From JAHCHL01 sp964546835 (GTDB lineage: Bacteria > Armatimonadota > Fimbriimonadia > Fimbriimonadales > ATM1), in the NCBI GenBank assembly GCA_964546835.1, contig CAZJKW010000018.1, positions 1 through 26,224 on the forward strand: a stretch of DNA of 26,224 nt, read 5' to 3'. A program made the translations under genes and the position numbers. The notes beneath the pieces are model-generated. The model did no database searches and was not told the DNA's origin. It saw only the letters and a program-made list of their open reading frames with translations. Shown piece by piece: positions 1 to 7,255 of this stretch. Each line of letters starts with the position of its first letter. Positions within the stretch are counted from its first letter, which is position 1.

Positions 1-390
1 GCCATCGTAATCTTCATCATCGTCATCAATTTTTTTGACGACAGGTTTTGGAGCAGGGGGTCCTTTTTCCAAATCTTTTGCTTTGACTAAGACTACGTAA
101 TTCGCATCGAATTTTTTGTCTTCCGGTGTTAACTTTCTTTTGGCTTCTTCGCTAAGACTGTCAAGGAATTTTGCGCGCATTCTTTTGGTTGCTTCGGAAT
201 GCACATCGGCAACTAAGTTTGGGAGCGAATCCGGGTCTAATTTGACTGCGATTTCTTCATCATTGTAAACATTTTGAACTGTTCCGGGTAAACCGGCCAT
301 ATAGGAGTAATAAGAATTGGTAAGGAGGTCATCGCCTGAAACTGGGCGCTTTACTAACTTGACTCTATCCCCTTGCTTCCACTTTGGCAT
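1..390 (-). CDS. Hypothetical protein, C-terminus cut by window edge
   Basis: The reading frame starts at ATG 390-388 and stays open for 130 codons to the window edge, so the C-terminus is missing. I do not recognise the family. The first ~60 residues (MPKWKQGDRVKLVKRPVSGD..., then GLPGTVQNVYNDEEIAVKLD) read like a small SH3/KOW-type beta barrel: a basic strand, a Gly-Pro turn and alternating hydrophobic residues. This is followed by a charged helical part (EATKRMRAKFLDSLSEEAKRK), a short VVLVKAKDLEKG segment, and a Pro/Lys linker leading into an Asp/Glu-rich tail. No signal peptide or membrane segment is visible, so it is probably cytoplasmic. It is the last visible gene of the long minus-strand run, 18 bases after the formimidoyltransferase stop. 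The sequence GGTAAAAT lies six bases before the ATG and could be a -10 element of a leaderless transcript; AAGG inside it is a poorly spaced ribosome-binding alternative. Confidence 0.7.
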   Translation of the reverse strand, partial: MPKWKQGDRVKLVKRPVSGDDLLTNSYYSYMAGLPGTVQNVYNDEEIAVKLDPDSLPNLVADVHSEATKRMRAKFLDSLSEEAKRKLTPEDKKFDANYVVLVKAKDLEKGPPAPKPVVKKIDDDDEDYDG

Positions 391-408
391 GGTGTTATTT
401 TACCTTGA

Positions 409-1179
409 TTACTCGACAATTTGGCGTCCTGCGAATTCGAGGTGGGTTGCTTTTCTTGCGTCTTTTTGTCGAATCACGCCGATGAGTTCTGTGTTTGTAA
501 TTTTGACTCCTTCATCTTGGGCCTGTTCAGAAACCCAATCGAAAACATCGTCGAAAGAGTTTAAGTCCGGAGTTGTAAAGTTCATGGAAACTTGAGATTT
601 TTTCTTCGATGCAAGTGGAAAACCTAATGCGCGAATGCCTGATAGGATTGAATTGGAATTCCGTTGTTTTCGAATGGTTTTTGCAATTTTTTTTGCAGCA
701 TCTTCAAGGGGTGAGTTTAGATTAATATTTGCTGCCAGGAGCCAGTCTCGAACACCAAAGACCGTTGCACCCCATTGTTCGTTTGCGGTGGTTGGTCCGA
801 AGTCGGGATTCAAATTTTTTCCGATGAGACCTTCGAATTGTCCTTTTCGCAACGAGGGTAAATCTGCCGAGTGTTTTCCGGTTTCGCTTTTTTCGTAGAG
901 GAAAATTGGAATGGAATATTGGTCAGCGATTTGTTTTGCAATTTGGTTTGACCATTCAACGGCTTCTTCGGTTGACATTGAATTTTGCAATACAATGAAG
1001 GGACATACATCGAGAGCGCCGATTCGAGGATGTACGCCGATGTGATTTTGCATGTTTATTTTTGGAAGTAGGGTCTCGCACAAATTCAGTAAGGAATGTT
1101 TAACTTCTGAGGGTAAGCCGGAAAATGCGGATACGGATCGGTTGTGGTCCTCGTCGCCCTCAAAATAATGTAGGGTCAC
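409..1179 (-). CDS. ftcD: Glutamate formimidoyltransferase (FtcD N-domain type), N-terminally shortened
   Basis: The family transfers the formimino group from N-formimino-L-glutamate to tetrahydrofolate at the end of histidine degradation. Family signatures include DEDHNRSVSAF, IGVHPRIGALDVCPF, SIPIFLYEKSET, LRKGQFEGL, NPDFGP and the VRDWLLAANINLNSP segment. The longest uninterrupted frame begins at GTG 1179-1177 and gives 256 residues, but it lacks the usual N-terminal strand and the conserved Asn-Phe-Ser-Glu-Gly region. That missing part is encoded in the same frame just upstream (1180-1263) behind a TGA at 1200-1198. No good ribosome-binding site precedes the GTG. The gene is therefore either a nonsense mutant, a consensus base error, or a shortened protein re-initiating at GTG. 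It follows fabI and no other histidine-degradation gene is visible, so use in folate metabolism is inferred from the family alone. Confidence 0.85.
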   Translation of the reverse strand: MTLHYFEGDEDHNRSVSAFSGLPSEVKHSLLNLCETLLPKINMQNHIGVHPRIGALDVCPFIVLQNSMSTEEAVEWSNQIAKQIADQYSIPIFLYEKSETGKHSADLPSLRKGQFEGLIGKNLNPDFGPTTANEQWGATVFGVRDWLLAANINLNSPLEDAAKKIAKTIRKQRNSNSILSGIRALGFPLASKKKSQVSMNFTTPDLNSFDDVFDWVSEQAQDEGVKITNTELIGVIRQKDARKATHLEFAGRQIVE

Positions 1180-1263
1180 ATTTGTAAGTACGGATTTTCA
1201 TTGATTGAAGAAATCCGGGTTGAGTCCTTCACTCCAGTTGGCGACACAGAGAATTTTTTGCAC
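1180..1263 (-). pseudogene. N-terminal remnant of the formimidoyltransferase gene, ended by in-frame TGA
   Basis: A GTG at 1263-1261 directly follows the fabI TAA with no intervening base. It opens a frame reading (M)QKILCVANWSEGLNPDFFNQ, then TGA at 1200-1198, then KSVLTNV running straight into the 409-1179 protein. ILCVANWSEG matches the family's conserved CVPNFSEG-type N-terminus, and no frame change is needed to join the parts. The whole gene would span 409-1263 with 284 sense positions if TGA were read through. One base change (for example TTG, TGG or CGA to TGA) would explain the break. Confidence 0.75.
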
Positions 1264-2022
1264 TTACAAGCCCATGATGCTATAGCCAGAATCTACATAA
1301 ATAATTTGTCCGGTGACTCCAAAACTCAAATCACTAAGAAGATAAAGCGAAGTTAACGCAACTTGTTCTTGTGTAGCCGGTCTCTTGAGTGGGGCTCTGT
1401 CGCCAACTGAGTTTAGGATATCTGTAAATCCTTTTATTCCTCGCGCAGAAACCGTGTTTATTGGGCCAGGAGAAATTACATTTACGCGAACTCCTTGTTC
1501 TCCTAAATTATGTGCAAGATATCTTGCACATGCTTCAAGCGCGGCCTTTGCAACTCCCATAATGTTATATCCCGGTAAGACCCTTTGACTTCCGAGATAG
1601 CTCATCGTGATGATACTTGCATCGCTATTTAGTTTTTTTTCGAGTGCTTTTGCCATTGCAACAAATGTAAAAGCTGAAGTTTCTATCGCCATATTGAATC
1701 CCGCGCGGCTTGTGTCGATTATTCTTCCTGACAAATCTTCTCGAGCAGCTGAGGCAACACTGTGGACTGCGAAATCAAGATTTGGAAGTCCGGCGGCGAC
1801 TTCTGTTAACTGGTCATCGTCATTTAGATCAACTGTTACGAGAGAAAAATTTGTTTTTCCTTCAATTAATTTTGAAGCGGCCTCGTGTGTTCTTTCGTTT
1901 TGAACACCAATAATTACATTAGCGCCATGTTCATTTGCTTTTTCGGCAACTGCCCAAGCGATGCTTCTTTGATTTGCGACGCCGAAGACGACGCCGGTTT
2001 TGCCCGCCAAGAGATTTTGCAT
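1264..2022 (-). CDS. fabI: Enoyl-[acyl-carrier-protein] reductase (FabI type)
   Basis: FabI carries out the last reduction of each fatty-acid elongation cycle, turning trans-2-enoyl-ACP into acyl-ACP with NAD(P)H. This is a cytosolic short-chain-dehydrogenase fold of 252 residues, close to the normal family length. Seen in the sequence: the FabI-specific cofactor loop GVANQRSIAWAVA (14-26), an SVASA stretch, the active-site block SYLGSQRVLPGYNIMGVAK with Tyr142, Tyr152 and Lys159 (Y-x6-K), the SPGPINT loop (184-190), and the C-terminal VDSGYSIMGL. ATG 2022 fits the family N-terminus. No Shine-Dalgarno sequence is present, but TACGCT lies seven bases before the ATG, a leaderless-promoter arrangement. 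A 95-base gap to purM leaves room for an internal promoter. The TAA stop abuts the GTG of the formimidoyltransferase frame. Confidence 0.96.
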   Translation of the reverse strand: MQNLLAGKTGVVFGVANQRSIAWAVAEKANEHGANVIIGVQNERTHEAASKLIEGKTNFSLVTVDLNDDDQLTEVAAGLPNLDFAVHSVASAAREDLSGRIIDTSRAGFNMAIETSAFTFVAMAKALEKKLNSDASIITMSYLGSQRVLPGYNIMGVAKAALEACARYLAHNLGEQGVRVNVISPGPINTVSARGIKGFTDILNSVGDRAPLKRPATQEQVALTSLYLLSDLSFGVTGQIIYVDSGYSIMGL

Positions 2023-2117
2023 GAAGTCAAGCGTACTCGATTTAGACGAGAGTTTGTTGCGAAGTTGCTTTTTGTTGAGAATCAGGAAATTGTCAAAGGG
2101 AATATTGGGAATTTAAC

Positions 2118-3149
2118 TTAGACTAAGTTAACGCCCATTGCGCCTTTTGAGACTTCGCCGATAACCGTTGCTTCTTCACCCGATGCCCGCAATTCTTCGA
2201 GCAGATTGTTTGCATTCTCGCCCGAACAAAAAAGAACCATGCCAATTCCCATGTTAAACGCTCGGTACATTTCTTCGTCTTCGATATTTCCGTCAGACTG
2301 AATCAGTTTAAAAATGTCGGGTGGATTCCAGGAGCGTTTTTCGATGACTGCTCTGGTATCAGTACCGAGTACACGAGGAATATTCTCAACAAAACCGCCT
2401 CCGGTGATGTGCGCCAGTGCATTGATTTCTGTTCCTTTTTGCAGAATTGGATAAAGCGATTTGAAGTAAGAACGGTGAGGTTTTAAGAGAATGTCGCCCA
2501 GTGTCTTTCCTTGAAATTCATTATTGATATGTCTGTTTGCTCTTTCAAACAATGCTTTTCTTGCAAGTGAAAAACCGTTGGTATGTAATCCATTTGAAGC
2601 GATACCGATCATTAAGTCGCCTGCCTCAATGGGTTTTGGCAAAATTTTGTGTTTGTCCACGATTCCGACAATGCATCCGACGACATCACATTCGCCTTCG
2701 GCGTAAACACCCGGCATTTCAGCGGTTTCGCCACCTAACAAAGCGCAATCATTTTCTTTGCATGAATCTACTGCGCCTTCAACAACTTCTCGGACTGTTT
2801 CAGCAGATAATTTTGACGTTGCGAAATAGTCCAAAAAGAAAAGTGGTTTTGCACCTTGGACAAGAATATCGTTAATGCAATGATTGACGATGTCTTTTCC
2901 TAAATTAAAATATGAGTTTGCCATCGCGGCAACTTTGGTTTTTGTTCCGACGCCATCAATACTTGAAACCAAAACCGGTTCCTGGAAGTTAGGAAATGCG
3001 CCGGAGAAAAGTCCACCGAAACTCCCGACGTCGCTCAAGACACTTGAGTTGTAAGTTGAACGAACCGCATCAGCAAAACTTCGAACGGCTCGATTTGCTT
3101 CGCCAATTGCAACTCCCGAAGTTTGGTAAGAGAGTCCTTCTTCGTTCAT
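2118..3149 (-). CDS. purM: Phosphoribosylformylglycinamidine cyclo-ligase (AIR synthetase)
   Basis: PurM uses ATP to close the imidazole ring of FGAM, giving aminoimidazole ribonucleotide in purine synthesis. The 343-residue length is normal. Visible landmarks are the N-terminal LSYQTSGVAIGEANRAV segment, SSIDGVGTKTKVA, the nucleotide-binding CINDILVQGAKPLFFLDYFA block, LLGGETAEMPGVY, GIASNGLHTNGFSLAR, and the glycine-rich ALAHITGGGFVENIPRVL. It is translationally coupled to aroE: its ATG at 3149 overlaps the aroE stop in an ATGA (3146-3149). No other purine gene is in the window, so this is a dispersed pur gene inside a mixed housekeeping operon. A short inverted repeat (AACTTAG/CTAAGTT, 2115-2129) surrounds the stop; it is too short to call a terminator. 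Confidence 0.97.
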   Translation of the reverse strand: MNEEGLSYQTSGVAIGEANRAVRSFADAVRSTYNSSVLSDVGSFGGLFSGAFPNFQEPVLVSSIDGVGTKTKVAAMANSYFNLGKDIVNHCINDILVQGAKPLFFLDYFATSKLSAETVREVVEGAVDSCKENDCALLGGETAEMPGVYAEGECDVVGCIVGIVDKHKILPKPIEAGDLMIGIASNGLHTNGFSLARKALFERANRHINNEFQGKTLGDILLKPHRSYFKSLYPILQKGTEINALAHITGGGFVENIPRVLGTDTRAVIEKRSWNPPDIFKLIQSDGNIEDEEMYRAFNMGIGMVLFCSGENANNLLEELRASGEEATVIGEVSKGAMGVNLV

Positions 3150-3961
3150 TGGTCGAGGTTACCTGGCAGGCCAACAGCGAGTCTCATTGGTTCGCGCGGG
3201 ACTCTCATTCCTGTCCACCATTCGAGCGACAGTGCACCTTGCTCCACGAGCATTTCGCGGCCGTCAATCGTTTTGTTTCCACGTTCTGCCGATTTTATGA
3301 GTAACGCTGTCGGATTTTTCCCGTACGCCAAATCATAAACCAAAGCATTTTTTGATAGGTTTTGCCAAATGATGGGAGGCATTTCTTTTTTGACAAGACC
3401 CAATGGCGTTGCGTTTACAATCAAATCGCAACCATCCGGATCAGGCGTTGCAATCGGCTTGAAATTTGCAAGTCTTTGTAATTCGACTAATCGAAATGCG
3501 TTTCGATTCCAGGCACTAACTTTCCAACCGGTTTTTGATAATGCGAAAATTGCTGCGAGTGCGGCTCCACCTGCACCTAAGACCAGCGCACGGGACGGTG
3601 TTAAATTCGAAATGGGTTTTAAGAATCCACTCACGTCTGTGTTTCGGGCTACGATTCTTCCTTCTATAAATTTTATGGTGTTTGCGATTTGAAGTTTCTT
3701 TGTAATTTCGNNNNNNNNNNCTGGAATTGCAATATGAGCGGCTGCCGCTTTGTGGGGAAGAGTGACGTTGCAGCCAATGTATTTTTCTTTCATTAAGTAG
3801 TGGATTTTTGATTCAAAGTCTTCGGAAGAGACTTTTATTGCGGAGTAACTGAATCTGTTATTTGGCCAAATTTCTTTTAGAACTGCCCGATGCATTTTTG
3901 GTGAAAGGGAGTGGGATATTGGATCGCCGAGGACCGCCAAGCGCAATTTATGCGGAATCAT
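3146..3961 (-). CDS. aroE: Shikimate dehydrogenase, contains assembly gap
   Basis: AroE reduces 3-dehydroshikimate to shikimate with NADPH, step four of the shikimate pathway to aromatic amino acids. Substrate-domain motifs are SHSLSPKMH (16-24), NVTLPHK with catalytic Lys71, and ARNTDVSGF with catalytic Asp109. The cofactor domain shows GAGGAA (129-134), an NRN segment in the NADP-phosphate position, VNATPLG, DLAYG and the C-terminal EMLVEQGALSLEWWTG helix. Ten N at 3720-3711 hide about four residues between the catalytic Lys and the NTI motif. The frame is kept across them and the spacing is close to the family norm, so the gap is probably nearly the right size. The start at ATG 3961 overlaps the gtrA end by 14 bases, and the stop overlaps purM by 4. 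Confidence 0.95.
   Translation of the reverse strand: MIPHKLRLAVLGDPISHSLSPKMHRAVLKEIWPNNRFSYSAIKVSSEDFESKIHYLMKEKYIGCNVTLPHKAAAAHIAIPXXXXEITKKLQIANTIKFIEGRIVARNTDVSGFLKPISNLTPSRALVLGAGGAALAAIFALSKTGWKVSAWNRNAFRLVELQRLANFKPIATPDPDGCDLIVNATPLGLVKKEMPPIIWQNLSKNALVYDLAYGKNPTALLIKSAERGNKTIDGREMLVEQGALSLEWWTGMRVPREPMRLAVGLPGNLDQ
3711..3720. other. Assembly gap (10 N) inside aroE
   Basis: Ten undetermined bases lie within aroE, in the stretch between NVTLPHK and IANTI. The true length is not known from the sequence, but the reading frame is consistent on both sides. Confidence 0.99.
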
Positions 3962-4442
3962 TTGCTTTAAACGTCCAAAACTTGTGGCCTGCGAAATTCC
4001 AGAACATGGTTACAAACGTTGCCACGCCCAGTGCAAGCACATAGTTCCATTTACCACCGTGCGGTGTATGAATTTGACTGGCAACTAATGTGTTAATGCA
4101 TAAACCGATTGTGTTTACGATTGCAAATTTTCCTAATTGAGCAGAACGATTTTCTTTTCCGGAGATTCTAAAAGTCCATTTTCTGTTCCAAAAGAATCCG
4201 TTTAGCATTGCCACCAGAAAGGAAACAATTTTGAAAGTCGTAAATGCTCCATCGAAGTCTGCGGATTTGGTCAAGAAAGGTAAGTTTGCAGAAAAAAAGT
4301 CGTTGGTTGCGTTTGTTAGAGAACCATTAAATCCTTTGTAAAGCAGGGCGTGAACTCCCCAGTCAATGGCGGTACTCATGACACCGACGATTGAGAACTT
4401 GACAAATTGCCTGACACCTCTTTTCTCGAAAAAGGTTTCCAT
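3948..4442 (-). CDS. GtrA-family small membrane protein
   Basis: GtrA-type proteins are small four-helix inner-membrane proteins proposed to move or present polyprenyl-phosphate-linked sugars. The 164-residue protein shows the family pattern: FVKFSIVGVMSTAIDWGVHALL (helix 1, about 13-35), a soluble loop, FLVAMLNGFFWNRKWTFR (helix 2 ending in the N-x3-NRKWTF signature), FAIVNTIGLCINTLVA (helix 3), and ATFVTMFWNFAGHKFWTFK (helix 4, where the NRKWTF-like motif recurs as GHKFWTFK). Its ATG shares one base with the stop of the UbiA-family gene (TAATG at 4444-4440), a very tight coupling. Mycobacteria likewise have a GtrA-like protein (Rv3789) in the region of their decaprenyl-phosphate phosphoribosyltransferase gene, where it is proposed to serve decaprenyl-phosphoryl-arabinose. 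The same role here is inference. Confidence 0.9.
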   Translation of the reverse strand: METFFEKRGVRQFVKFSIVGVMSTAIDWGVHALLYKGFNGSLTNATNDFFSANLPFLTKSADFDGAFTTFKIVSFLVAMLNGFFWNRKWTFRISGKENRSAQLGKFAIVNTIGLCINTLVASQIHTPHGGKWNYVLALGVATFVTMFWNFAGHKFWTFKANDSA

Positions 4443-5311
4443 TAAAAGGGTCTCCAGTTTGGATTAGACATTGCAATCAAACTGACAATGGACCAAATTA
4501 GAACGGTTCCCCAAATCCATGGGTCTTTGAGTAACACAGTTTCCGGGCTGCCGGAATCGTTTTTTACGTAGACAATATGTAGATATTTGAGGACACCAAA
4601 CAAAGGGAATGGAATAGTTGCTGCAAGCAACGGATGTTCAATCGCATTTGTTGATTGGATTGCATAAATGCAATAGGCAATTGTTGCGGAAGCGGCTGTG
4701 ATGCCGATTAACTGGTCAAGGAGTTGAAGTGTATAGCCGCTAAGTGAATTTCTTGATTCGGCGGCAATAATTAACTCATTTCTTCGTTTAGAAAAACCTA
4801 AAAACAAGGCGAGCATGAGGGTACAAAGTAACAGCCATTGACTCATATAGACTTGGATTACCACCGCTCCCGCAACCGCTCTTATTACAAATCCGAATGC
4901 AATAAAAAACACGTCAACAATGGGAATGTTGCGTGCGACAAAACTGTAAATCAATTGATTTATCGCGTAGACACCTAAGCAGTAAATCGCCATAGAATTT
5001 GTTAGCATAGCGATTGCGAATGCCGTTATTGCGAGAGCCAAAGAAAACAGCATCGCCGTGTTTGGTGCAACTTGGCCCGATGCGATTGGGCGTTTGCTTT
5101 TTCTGGGATGCTTTGCGTCGGCTTCTTTGTCCTTGATGTCGTTTGCAATATAGCCCGCACTTGACAGAAGGCAAAAAGAAACAAAAAGTAAGAGTGATTT
5201 TTGTATTAATGCAAGATTTGTGAATTCGCCGGAAAATATGATGCCTGCAAAAACCAATAGGTTTTTAGTCCATTGCGATGGCCTTGCTGACATCAAGAGC
5301 GGAATGATCAT
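4442..5311 (-). CDS. UbiA-family decaprenyl-phosphate phosphoribosyltransferase-like protein
   Basis: Characterised relatives attach phosphoribose from PRPP to decaprenyl phosphate, giving decaprenylphosphoryl-5-phosphoribose. Multi-pass membrane protein, 289 residues. ARPSQWTKNLLVFAGIIFSG (9-28) is typical of this branch rather than of quinone-pathway UbiA. The first Asp-rich motif is NDIKDKEAD (57-65), followed by HPRKSKRPIASG; the second region is IVDVFFIAFGFVIRAVAGA, and SKRRNEL plus a late LLKDPWIW also fit the branch. I place the start at ATG 5311, which forms an ATGA overlap with the HAD gene stop (5308-5311) and puts RPSQWTKN about ten residues in. An upstream in-frame ATG at 5344 would add MGQKSDQQGGR and overlap the HAD gene by 37 bases. 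The gene is flanked by a HAD phosphatase and GtrA, supporting a polyprenyl-phosphoribose pathway. Confidence 0.88.
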   Translation of the reverse strand: MIIPLLMSARPSQWTKNLLVFAGIIFSGEFTNLALIQKSLLLFVSFCLLSSAGYIANDIKDKEADAKHPRKSKRPIASGQVAPNTAMLFSLALAITAFAIAMLTNSMAIYCLGVYAINQLIYSFVARNIPIVDVFFIAFGFVIRAVAGAVVIQVYMSQWLLLCTLMLALFLGFSKRRNELIIAAESRNSLSGYTLQLLDQLIGITAASATIAYCIYAIQSTNAIEHPLLAATIPFPLFGVLKYLHIVYVKNDSGSPETVLLKDPWIWGTVLIWSIVSLIAMSNPNWRPF

Positions 5312-5856
5312 TCTTCCGCCTTGTTGATCGCTTTTTTGACCCATTTTTCAGCCATGCGACTAATTTTGGTGCCAAAGAACTCGCGTTTTGCCATAGGTTC
5401 CACCCAGAGGGTTTTGATTCCAACACGATTTCCGCCCCAAATGTCTGTAAACATCTGGTCCCCAATCATTATGGTTTGATTGGGTGTTGTTCCAATCTTT
5501 TTCATCGCTGCATGAAACATTTGTCGCGACGGTTTCATTTTTCCTATGACGAACGGAATGTCTAAAGTTCTGCTTAGGTGCTCCAATCTGGGCCTGTTTC
5601 GTGTATTGGATACCAGACAAAAAATGAGCCCCTTTGATTTACAGTCTTTGACCCAATTGATTGTGGTTTCCGGGAGTTCGTGTCCTTTCCATGGCAGCAG
5701 GGTGTTATCGAGGTCGAGCAGAACTGCGTTAATGCCTGCGTTAATTAATAATTGTGGGTCGATTTCTGAAATTTGATTAGCCCGAAAATCAGGGCAAAAT
5801 TTTTGCAGCCAAGCAGGTGCCAATGCGCGCTTAAATTTTCTTATTGGAGTATTCAT
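5308..5856 (-). CDS. YqeG-family HAD-superfamily (IIIA) phosphatase
   Basis: HAD phosphatase of 182 residues resembling Bacillus YqeG. Motif I is LLDLDNTLLPW with nucleophile Asp48 and acid/base Asp50; motif II is LVSNTRN (Ser83); motif III Lys lies in GKMKPS (105-110); motif IV is IGDQMFTDIWGGNRVG with Asp133 and Asp138. The short spacing between motifs leaves no large cap domain, as in subclass IIIA. No signal peptide is present, so it acts in the cytosol or on the inner membrane face. It overlaps mltG upstream and the UbiA-family gene downstream, each by an ATGA. Substrates of YqeG proteins are poorly defined. Here the neighbour's product would be a phosphorylated polyprenyl ribose, so dephosphorylation of that intermediate is a reasonable but unproven guess. 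Confidence 0.9.
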   Translation of the reverse strand: MNTPIRKFKRALAPAWLQKFCPDFRANQISEIDPQLLINAGINAVLLDLDNTLLPWKGHELPETTINWVKDCKSKGLIFCLVSNTRNRPRLEHLSRTLDIPFVIGKMKPSRQMFHAAMKKIGTTPNQTIMIGDQMFTDIWGGNRVGIKTLWVEPMAKREFFGTKISRMAEKWVKKAINKAEE

Positions 5857-6848
5857 TTACTTATTGCTGCAAATGCTCTTCTGCTTGCTATGATGTTTTT
5901 TTTGTGTTGTTCAAAGTTCTCGGCGAAAAGGTGGCTGCGATCCGGTAATGCAACATAGTATAGATAATTAGTTTTTGCCGGATTTGCTGCTGCTTTGATG
6001 CTTGCAATTCCGGGTGAGCAAATGGGACCAGGTGGCAGTCCGAGAATTCTGTAAGTGTTATAAGGATGGTCGTATTTGTATTCAGATCTTGCCAGAGGAC
6101 GCCAATCTTTCTTTGCAAAATTGATTGTAGCGTCAATTTGCAGGGGCATATTTTTTGCGAGTCTGTTATAAATGACGCTTGCGACTTTTGATCTGTCTGA
6201 ATCAACTGCGGCTTCGAGTTCGACCATTGAGCCGATGATAACCCATTTACGAAGGGTTGCGGGATCCGGTTTTCCGAGCGGGATGTAGACTTTCTGATTA
6301 AATGCTTCGAGCATTTTGTTGATGCTGATTTCGGCACCGAGCAATGGAGGCAAGTCGTAAGTATCCGGAAAAAGGTAGCCCTCAAGCGATTGATTTTCCG
6401 GGATAAAGTTTGGCGGTGAAATCGGAGATTCGACCAAAGTCAAAAACTCAGTTTGTGTCGTGACATTTTTTGACTCGAGGATTTCGGCAATCTTTTCTGC
6501 CCATAGTCCTTCCCTGATTAGAACTCTTTGTTGAATCGGTTTTTGAGAAAGCAGCACATCAATAATTTCAGGTGCCGACATGGATGCACTAAGTTCATAA
6601 GTTCCGACGGTCATTTGGCTGCGATCTCTTCTTAAGGTTGAGTAAAAGGAAGCGATTTTCGCGCTTTTTATGATTCCTATCTTTTCTGCACGTGTCAATG
6701 CTTGTGAAAGGGATTCACCTTTTTTGACTTTAAAAAAGAGTTTTTTCCCATTTGTATCTTTGGGTGCGATTCCTTGATTAACTACAATGGCGGAAACAAA
6801 GAGAACAAGAGCAATGACTGCAATAATCCATATGAACTTGCGTGTCAT
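5853..6848 (-). CDS. mltG: Endolytic peptidoglycan transglycosylase MltG
   Basis: MltG cuts nascent glycan strands at the outer face of the inner membrane and is thought to end their elongation. The protein has 331 residues with one N-terminal membrane anchor (about 5-24) and no lipobox. A LysM-like segment follows (VKKGESLSQALTRAEKIGII). The YceG catalytic domain shows SLEGYLFPDTY (154-164), GSMVELEA with the likely catalytic Glu210, VIYNRLAKNMPLQIDATINF, and YNTYRILGLPPGPICSPG (263-280). The start at ATG 6848 lies five bases after the ruvX stop; the end overlaps the YqeG-like gene by an ATGA. An mltG-ruvX neighbourhood is common across bacteria. Confidence 0.96.
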   Translation of the reverse strand: MTRKFIWIIAVIALVLFVSAIVVNQGIAPKDTNGKKLFFKVKKGESLSQALTRAEKIGIIKSAKIASFYSTLRRDRSQMTVGTYELSASMSAPEIIDVLLSQKPIQQRVLIREGLWAEKIAEILESKNVTTQTEFLTLVESPISPPNFIPENQSLEGYLFPDTYDLPPLLGAEISINKMLEAFNQKVYIPLGKPDPATLRKWVIIGSMVELEAAVDSDRSKVASVIYNRLAKNMPLQIDATINFAKKDWRPLARSEYKYDHPYNTYRILGLPPGPICSPGIASIKAAANPAKTNYLYYVALPDRSHLFAENFEQHKKNIIASRRAFAAISK

Positions 6849-6853
6849 AGGTT

Positions 6854-7255
6854 TTATTGCGACTCCAAAAACTGTTGCAGCATTATTCGTGCGGCTTCGC
6901 TGTCTTCCAACTGCTTGCGCTTTTTAGAGTTTAAATGCGAAAGATTTGCGCTGGCTTGCGAAGTTGTATACCTTTCATCAAAATATTGAACTTTATGGCC
7001 CATCTGTTCGATTTCGTGACCCAAAGATTTTGCGATTTGCGATTGGGTTCCTTCTTCGCCTGAAGGCAATAGCGGAAGTCCGATAACAATTAAATCACAA
7101 TTTTCACTTTTTGCTATTTGTGCAATTAGAACAGAATCGTTTTTAATCGACCCGCAAGAATTGACCAATTCTCTTGAAAATGCCATATTCACATCGGGTT
7201 CGCCGATGGCAATTCCGATTCTTTTGTTGCCGTAATCAATCCCTAAAATTCTCAT
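6854..7255 (-). CDS. ruvX: Putative pre-16S rRNA nuclease / Holliday junction resolvase RuvX (YqgF)
   Basis: RuvX/YqgF is an RNase H-like nuclease implicated in 16S rRNA 5' end maturation and, in some reports, in Holliday junction resolution. The 133 residues carry the three family motifs: MRILGIDYGNKRIG with catalytic Asp7, IVIGLPLLPSGEEGTQS, and YFDERYTTSQA with an acidic Glu, ending in DSEAARIMLQQFLE with the last catalytic Asp. The ATG overlaps the stop of the HisN-like gene by an ATGA (7252-7255), and mltG follows five bases after. A single-domain cytosolic protein of normal length. Confidence 0.95.
   Translation of the reverse strand: MRILGIDYGNKRIGIAIGEPDVNMAFSRELVNSCGSIKNDSVLIAQIAKSENCDLIVIGLPLLPSGEEGTQSQIAKSLGHEIEQMGHKVQYFDERYTTSQASANLSHLNSKKRKQLEDSEAARIMLQQFLESQ

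Noticed and set aside
409..1263. TGA read as Trp or Gly (alternative code)
   Set aside because: Intact genes in the window end in TGA, including the coupled ATGA overlaps, so TGA is a normal stop.
2115..2129. Inverted repeat at the purM stop as terminator
   Set aside because: Arms of only about seven AT-rich bases and no U tract; it would not stop transcription into fabI.
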